Source: Thauera sp. (lineage in GTDB: Bacteria > Pseudomonadota > Gammaproteobacteria > Burkholderiales > Rhodocyclaceae). From it: a DNA stretch of 10,212 bases. The DNA lies in the NCBI GenBank assembly GCA_023150215.1, contig JAKLLJ010000100.1:1-10212 (forward strand), given 5' to 3'. This document shows, one piece after another, positions 5,737-10,212 of this stretch. Every line of letters begins with the position of its first letter. Within the stretch, counting starts at the first letter, position 1. A model generated the notes under the pieces. The model was not told where the DNA came from. It searched no databases and was given only the letters and a program-made list of their open reading frames with translations. The translations under genes were made by a program, and so were the position numbers.

Positions 5737-6537
5737 TTATCCTGCGCGGGGCGCGATGTAGCCGAGCGCGCCCGAGATCTGGTCGGCGGTTTCGCGCACC
5801 AACGGCGCCCAGTCCGGGTTGAAGCGCTCGGAGGGCGTGGATAGCGACAGGCCGGCGATCAGCTCGCCATTGTCGTCGCGGATGCCCGCGGCGATGCAGC
5901 GCACGCCCGCTTCCACTTCGTCGAGGTCGAAGCCGACGCCGTGGCGGCGCACGCGGTCGAGCTCCTTCTCGAGCGCAGGCAGTGCGGTGATCGAGGCCGG
6001 CGTAGAGGCCGGCAGGCCGGTGCGGCGGGCGTAGTCGCGGATGCGCTCGAGTCCGTCCTCGACGAGGAAGAGCTTGCCGGTGGCGGTGGTGTGCAGCGGC
6101 GCGCGCGCGCCGACGATGTGCACCACGCGCACCGAGGCGCGCCCGCTCGAGGTGCGCTCGACATAGACGATCTCGTCGCCGGCGCGCACGCCGAGGTTGA
6201 CGCTTTCACCGGTGGCAGCGTGCAGCTTGAGCATGTAGGGCATCGCCGTCTCGCGCAGCGAGATGCGCGACTTCACCAGGCTTCCCAGCTCGAGCAGGCG
6301 GATGCCGAGCCGGTACGAACCGCTGTCCGAACGTTCGACGAAGCCGCTGTGTGTCATCGCACCGAGGATGCGGTGCGCGGTCGAAGGGTGCAGGCCGGTC
6401 TCGATCGCGAGTTGCTTGAGCGCCACCGGATCGGCATGTTGGGCGAGCACGTCGAGCAGCTTCATCATGCGTTCGATGACCTGGATCGAGTTCTTGCCTT
6501 CGGCACTGGGGGCGGTTTCGGTCTTGGTCGGGGGCAC
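5737..6537 (-). CDS. IclR family transcriptional regulator
   Basis: This encodes a DNA-binding regulator of the IclR family, which act as repressors or activators controlled by small acids, often aromatic or glyoxylate-like compounds. With a GTG start at 6537 the protein has 266 residues, typical of the family. A winged helix-turn-helix spans about 16-80 (core LKQLAIETGLHPSTAHRIL at 40-58). The C-terminal effector domain spans about 95-262, with EIVYVERTSSG (122-132), APLHTTATGK (146-155) and GVRCIAAGI (211-219). No ATG lies near the domain start; the first in-frame ATG upstream (6708) would add 57 unconserved residues and place the operator-like palindrome inside the gene. No clear ribosome-binding site precedes the GTG, so the start is tentative. 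The gene is convergent to iorAB and divergent from mrp; either may be its target, and aromatic acid control of iorAB is attractive but unproven. Confidence 0.88.
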   Translation of the reverse strand: MPPTKTETAPSAEGKNSIQVIERMMKLLDVLAQHADPVALKQLAIETGLHPSTAHRILGAMTHSGFVERSDSGSYRLGIRLLELGSLVKSRISLRETAMPYMLKLHAATGESVNLGVRAGDEIVYVERTSSGRASVRVVHIVGARAPLHTTATGKLFLVEDGLERIRDYARRTGLPASTPASITALPALEKELDRVRRHGVGFDLDEVEAGVRCIAAGIRDDNGELIAGLSLSTPSERFNPDWAPLVRETADQISGALGYIAPRAG

Positions 6538-6610
6538 GGCACGTTTCGGTAATGACGGGGGCGGCCGTTGCAGGCCGGGGCGTTTCGCGGGATGGTACTC
6601 GCGCGATCTG

Positions 6611-6627
6611 ATTTCGCCTAGTGAAAT
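6611..6627. promoter_or_regulatory. Operator-like palindrome in the iclR-mrpA intergenic region
   Basis: ATTTCGCCTAGTGAAAT has perfect 5-bp arms (ATTTC / GAAAT) around a 7-base centre that also has one matching C/G pair. Its size and TTTC...GAAA form resemble binding palindromes of many IclR-type repressors, and it lies 74-90 bases upstream of the regulator's start. Autoregulation is the simplest reading. Joint control of the divergent mrp operon is possible. Confidence 0.45.
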
Positions 6628-6659
6628 ACGTCGCCATTTGGTGACGGTCGGCTGGGCGT

Positions 6660-6688
6660 TTGGTGGGCGATGGCTTCGTCGATATACT
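6660..6688 (+). promoter_or_regulatory. Putative sigma70 promoter of the mrp operon
   Basis: TATACT (6683-6688) matches five of six -10 bases. TTGGTG (6660-6665), 17 bases before it, matches the first three -35 bases only. Transcription would start near 6695, about 65 bases before the mrpA ATG. The weak -35 suggests help from an activator or low basal expression. This is a sequence match only. Confidence 0.4.
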
Positions 6689-6759
6689 TTGGACGATTGC
6701 ACGCGCATGGCACCCGTAACGGGCTGCCTCCCTTTACCGATGCCCTGCCGGAATTGCCG

Positions 6760-9621
6760 ATGAGCCTCGTCCTGATCGTGCTGCTGCCCTTCATCGGCGC
6801 GTTGTTTCCCGCATTGATGATCCGGGCCGGTCGAAGCGCTTGCGCGACGGGCGCGTTTGCCTTCTCGTTGCTCGCCTTTCTGCTGTTGCTCGCCCAGGCG
6901 CCTGCAGTGTTCCGTGGCGAGGTGGTGACGGCGAGCTGGGACTGGCTGCCCGCGATCGGCCTGCAGGCGAGCTTCTTCCTCGACGGACTGGGGCTGTTCT
7001 TTGCCGGGCTGATTCTCGGTATCGGCATGCTGATCATCGTTTACGCGCGTTTCTATCTGGCCAAGAACGACCCCATGGGGGTGTTCTACACCTATCTGCT
7101 GCTGTTCCAGGGCGCGATGGTGGGCGTCGTGCTGTCCGACAACGTGCTGCTGCTGCTGGTGTTCTGGGAGCTCACCAGCCTGTCGTCCTTCCTGCTCATC
7201 GGCTACTGGAAGCATCTGCCCGAAGGCCGCCAGGGCGCGCGCATGGCGCTCACCGTGACCGGCGCCGGCGGGCTGGCGATGATCGCCGGCATGCTGATCC
7301 TGGGCGACATCGCCGGCTCCTACAACCTTACCGACATCCTGCAGCAAAAGGACGCCATCCAGGCCTCGCCGCTGTACCTTCCGGCGCTGGTGCTGATCCT
7401 CGCCGGCTGCTTCACCAAGAGCGCGCAGTTCCCCTTCCACTTCTGGCTGCCGCACGCGATGGCGGCGCCCACCCCGGTGTCGGCCTACCTGCACTCGGCG
7501 ACCATGGTGAAGGCGGGCCTGTTCCTGATGGCGCGCATGTGGCCGGTGCTCGCCGGCACCGCCGAGTGGTTCTACCTCGTCGCCACCACCGGGCTGGTGA
7601 CCATGCTGGTGGCGGCGGGCATCGCGCTGTTCAAGGACGACCTCAAGGGTCTGCTGGCCTACTCCACCGTGAGCCACCTCGGCCTGGTGACCATGCTGCT
7701 CGGCTTCGGCACGCCGCTGGCGGCGGTGGCGGCGGTGTTCCACATCCTCAACCACGCCACCTTCAAGGCGGCGCTGTTCATGAACGCCGGCATCGTCGAC
7801 CACGAGGCCGGCACGCGCGACATCAAGCGCCTCGGCGGCCTGCTGCAGCTAATGCCGATCACCGCGACCATGGCGATGGTGGCGGGCGCCTCGATGGCCG
7901 GGCTGCCGCCGTTGAACGGCTTCATTTCCAAGGAGATGATGCTGCACGAGGCGGTCGATACCACCTGGCTGGGCAACGGCTGGGTCGTCGCCGCGCTGGC
8001 GACGCTGGCGGCGTGCTTCTCGGTGGCGTACTCGTTCCGCTACATCGTGCATGTGTTCTTCGGCGCGCGCCGCGACGACTACCCGCATGCGCCGCACGAC
8101 CCGCCCGCCGGCATGTGGCTGCCGCCGGCGCTGCTGGTGGTGCTGGTGGTGGCGATCGGGTTGTTTCCCGACACCGTGGCCGGCCCGCTGGTGGCGGTGG
8201 TGGCGCGCGCGGTGACCGGCGGGGCAGTGATGGACTACCACCTCGCGCTCTGGCACGGACTCACTCCGGCGCTCGGCCTGTCGGCGACCGCGACCGCGGT
8301 CGGCCTGGGTGCGCTGTTCGCCTACCTGCGCGTGCGCGCGATCTGGCAGGCGGGGCCGCACCCCGAGGCGAAGGCGATGTTCGACGCCTTCATCGAGGGG
8401 GCAGCCGGGTTCGCGCGCGGCATCACCCATGGCCTGCACAACGGCTCGCTGCAGCGCTATCTCGCCTTCGCGCTCGGCGCGTTCACGCTCGCCGGCTTCG
8501 CCGCCTTCCTCGCCGCGCCGCACGCGGCGGGCACGCGCGCGCTGCTGCCGGCGCACCCGGCTGCGATCGCCGCCTGGGTGCTGCTGGTGGGCGGCTGCGC
8601 GCTCACCGTAATGCTGTTCCGTCGTCGCGTGCTGTCGGTGCTGGTGGTGGGTACGGTGGGCCTGATCGTGTGTCTCGGCTTCATCTACCTGTCCGCGCCC
8701 GACCTCGCGCTGACGCAGATCTCGGTCGAGGTCGCCACGGTGATCCTGATCCTGCTCGCGCTCTACTTCCTGCCCAAGGAGGGGCCGCAGAGCTCCTCGG
8801 TGCGCGCCGACCCGCTGCGCCACCTGCGCGACGGCGTGCTCGCCATCGTGGCCGGCGTCGGCATGGCGGGCGCGAGCTGGGCGATGCTGACCCGCGACGG
8901 CACCTCGCTGTCGCGCTACTACCTTGAGAACTCGGTCTCGGGTGGCGGTGGCACCAACGTGGTCAACGTGATCCTGGTCGACTTCCGCGGCTTCGACACC
9001 TTCGGCGAGATCACCGTGCTCGGCATCGCCGCGCTGGCGATCTACGCCCTGCTCGACGGCGCGCTCTTCGGCCGCACCGGCCGTCGTCTGGGCGCGTGGT
9101 CCCCCGACCGCCCGCAGTCGGCCGACCGCCACCCGATGATCATGGTGGTGGCCACCCGGGTCATGCTGCCGCTGGCGATGCTGGTCGGCGCCTACATCTT
9201 CCTGCGCGGCCACAACCAGCCGGGCGGCGGCTTCATCGCCGCGCTCGTGGTGTCGATCGCGCTGATCATGCAGTACATGGCGAGCGGCTTCGGCTGGGCG
9301 GCGCATCGGGTCAAGGTCAACTACCACGCCATGATCGGCCTTGGCGTGCTGGTGGCCGCCGCCACCGGCATCGGCGCGATGGTGCTCGACCAGCCCTTCC
9401 TCACCTCCACCTTCGGCCACTTCCACCTGCCGCTGGTGGGCGAGTTCGAGCTCGCCAGCGCGATGGCCTTCGACACCGGGGTCTTCCTCACCGTGGTCGG
9501 CGCGGTCATGCTCGCGCTCGCCAACCTCTCGCGCATGGGGCGCTGGACCAGCCCCTACACCATCAACACCGGCGCGATGGACGTGGATCCGCGCGCCGCC
9601 TCGGGCAAGGAGCAGGGCTGA
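6760..9621 (+). CDS. mrpA: Mrp-type Na+/H+ antiporter subunit A with fused subunit B domain
   Basis: This is the largest subunit of the multisubunit Mrp (Mnh/Sha/Pha) cation/proton antiporter, which exports Na+ (or K+) in exchange for H+ across the inner membrane and is related to complex I subunit NuoL. Counting from ATG 6760 (953 residues), the ND5-like channel includes FWELTS (Glu137), FTKSAQFPFHFWLPHA (Lys220), HSATMVKAG (Lys251) and FISKEMM (Lys391), residues typical of proton-translocating homologues. The MrpA-specific C-terminal part has SAPDLALTQISVEVAT (645-660) with Asp648 and Glu657, and VDFRGFDTFGE (740-750). From about 793 to 925 an MrpB-like membrane domain follows (RGHNQPGGGFIAALV at 816-830), so subunits A and B are one protein, as in many Gram-negative mrp operons. 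Almost all of it is hydrophobic helix. ATG 6760 begins at the first membrane helix; the longer frame from 6670 adds a polar, unconserved extension overlapping the promoter. Confidence 0.93.
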   Translation: MSLVLIVLLPFIGALFPALMIRAGRSACATGAFAFSLLAFLLLLAQAPAVFRGEVVTASWDWLPAIGLQASFFLDGLGLFFAGLILGIGMLIIVYARFYLAKNDPMGVFYTYLLLFQGAMVGVVLSDNVLLLLVFWELTSLSSFLLIGYWKHLPEGRQGARMALTVTGAGGLAMIAGMLILGDIAGSYNLTDILQQKDAIQASPLYLPALVLILAGCFTKSAQFPFHFWLPHAMAAPTPVSAYLHSATMVKAGLFLMARMWPVLAGTAEWFYLVATTGLVTMLVAAGIALFKDDLKGLLAYSTVSHLGLVTMLLGFGTPLAAVAAVFHILNHATFKAALFMNAGIVDHEAGTRDIKRLGGLLQLMPITATMAMVAGASMAGLPPLNGFISKEMMLHEAVDTTWLGNGWVVAALATLAACFSVAYSFRYIVHVFFGARRDDYPHAPHDPPAGMWLPPALLVVLVVAIGLFPDTVAGPLVAVVARAVTGGAVMDYHLALWHGLTPALGLSATATAVGLGALFAYLRVRAIWQAGPHPEAKAMFDAFIEGAAGFARGITHGLHNGSLQRYLAFALGAFTLAGFAAFLAAPHAAGTRALLPAHPAAIAAWVLLVGGCALTVMLFRRRVLSVLVVGTVGLIVCLGFIYLSAPDLALTQISVEVATVILILLALYFLPKEGPQSSSVRADPLRHLRDGVLAIVAGVGMAGASWAMLTRDGTSLSRYYLENSVSGGGGTNVVNVILVDFRGFDTFGEITVLGIAALAIYALLDGALFGRTGRRLGAWSPDRPQSADRHPMIMVVATRVMLPLAMLVGAYIFLRGHNQPGGGFIAALVVSIALIMQYMASGFGWAAHRVKVNYHAMIGLGVLVAAATGIGAMVLDQPFLTSTFGHFHLPLVGEFELASAMAFDTGVFLTVVGAVMLALANLSRMGRWTSPYTINTGAMDVDPRAASGKEQG

Positions 9622-10037
9622 TGGAATTCCTCGTCGCCAGCGCCATCGGCGTGATGACCGCGGCCGGCATCTACATGGTGCTGCGCGCGCGCACCTTCCC
9701 GGTGGTGATCGGCCTGTCGCTGCTCACCTACGCCACCAACCTGTTCCTGTTCGCCACCGGCCGCCTGGCGATCGGCCAGCCGCCGGTGATCTCCGCCGCC
9801 GCCACGGGCTACATCGACCCGCTGCCGCAGGCGCTCGTGCTCACCGCGATCGTGATCTCCTTCGGCATGACCGCGGTGGTGGTGGTGATGGCGCTGCGCG
9901 CCTACCTCGAGACCGGCAACGACCACGTCGACCTGCCCGGCGACGCCTCGCCCGAGGCCGCCGAGGACGACTGGAAGCTGCGCGCCCGCAAGCCGGCGCC
10001 GGCAGCGGCGCGCGGCGGCCGCGGGGAGCGCGCATGA
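9621..10037 (+). CDS. mrpC: Mrp-type Na+/H+ antiporter subunit C
   Basis: This is a small integral membrane subunit of the Mrp antiporter, homologous to NuoK of complex I. The 138 residues contain three membrane helices (about 2-21, 28-47 and 70-93) and the family signature DPLPQALVLTAIVI (66-79). A polar, charged C-terminal tail rich in Asp, Glu, Arg and Ala (about 98-138) extends beyond the membrane core. The ATG shares its A with the stop codon of mrpA (TGATG), and AAGGAG (9607-9612) is the ribosome-binding site, so translation is coupled. It is a core subunit and is expected to be needed for complex assembly. Confidence 0.93.
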   Translation: MEFLVASAIGVMTAAGIYMVLRARTFPVVIGLSLLTYATNLFLFATGRLAIGQPPVISAAATGYIDPLPQALVLTAIVISFGMTAVVVVMALRAYLETGNDHVDLPGDASPEAAEDDWKLRARKPAPAAARGGRGERA

Positions 10038-10212
10038 ACCACCTGCTGATCCTGCCCATCCTGCTGCCGGCCGTGGTCGGCGCGCTGCTGGTGCTGGCCG
10101 CGCGCCACGACGGAGTGCTCGCGCGCACCTTCGCGGTGGCCTCCACCGTGCTGCTGCTCGCCATCGCCGTCGCGCTGCTGGTGCTCGCCAGCGACGGCCA
10201 GGTGCGCAGCTA
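10034..10212 (+). CDS. mrpD: Mrp-type Na+/H+ antiporter subunit D, N-terminal part (cut by window edge)
   Basis: Only the first 59 codons are present, starting MNHLLILPILLPAVVGALL. This is the first membrane helix of the NuoM/NuoN-like proton-channel subunit that follows mrpC in mrp operons; a second hydrophobic helix begins at about residue 34. The start overlaps the mrpC stop by four bases (ATGA), with GGGGAG (10023-10028) as ribosome-binding site. The identity rests on operon order and on this N-terminal style; the conserved channel residues lie outside the window. Genes for subunits E, F and G would be expected next. Confidence 0.85.
   Translation, partial: MNHLLILPILLPAVVGALLVLAARHDGVLARTFAVASTVLLLAIAVALLVLASDGQVRS

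Noticed and set aside
6538..6708. Longer IclR-family protein starting at ATG 6708
   Set aside because: It would add 57 residues with no family similarity and put the operator-like palindrome and the divergent region inside the coding sequence.
7849..9426. Long minus-strand open frame of 525 codons opposite mrpA
   Set aside because: It is very rich in Arg, His, Gln and Glu, as expected from the antisense of GC-rich membrane-protein codons, and has no domain.

Overview
The window is a high-GC, densely coded stretch of what looks like a betaproteobacterial chromosome. The best guess is the Rhodocyclales (Thauera / Azoarcus / Aromatoleum-like). That guess rests on base composition, protein style, a two-subunit ferredoxin-dependent indolepyruvate oxidoreductase and an FNR-type box typical of facultatively anaerobic or denitrifying bacteria. 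It is inference, not a database result. No rRNA, tRNA, CRISPR array, insertion sequence or phage gene was seen.

Layout from left to right. A patatin-like phospholipase (34-1176, +) is followed by a secreted penicillin-binding protein of the PbpG / D-Ala-D-Ala endopeptidase type (1335-2492, +) with its own sigma70-like promoter. Next is a 519-base gene-free stretch (2493-3011) with a cluster of REP-type palindromic repeats and, at its right end, an FNR/Dnr-type box over a -10 element. It leads into iorA-iorB (3012-4889 and 4900-5508, +), the two subunits of indolepyruvate:ferredoxin oxidoreductase. A second REP pair and a probable terminator lie between iorB and a convergent IclR-family regulator (5737-6537, -). 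The regulator is divergent from an Mrp-type multisubunit Na+/H+ antiporter operon: mrpA with a fused mrpB domain (6760-9621), mrpC (9621-10037) and the first 59 codons of mrpD (10034 to the window edge). The mrp genes overlap by 1 and 4 bases and are clearly one transcript.

How they may work together. IorAB oxidatively decarboxylates arylpyruvates from aromatic amino acids and reduces ferredoxin, an oxygen-sensitive reaction that suits the FNR-type control read in its promoter. The IclR regulator sits between iorAB and mrp with a 17-base palindrome in the divergent intergenic region, so it may repress itself, mrp, or both, and could act on iorAB. Mrp exchanges Na+ for H+ across the inner membrane. 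A functional link between iorAB and mrp is speculative.

The most notable signals are non-coding: the FNR-type box placed exactly 41.5 bases from a predicted transcription start, and REP doublets on both sides of iorAB with identical 16-base spacers and a compensatory base-pair swap in their stems. No wholly new protein system was found.
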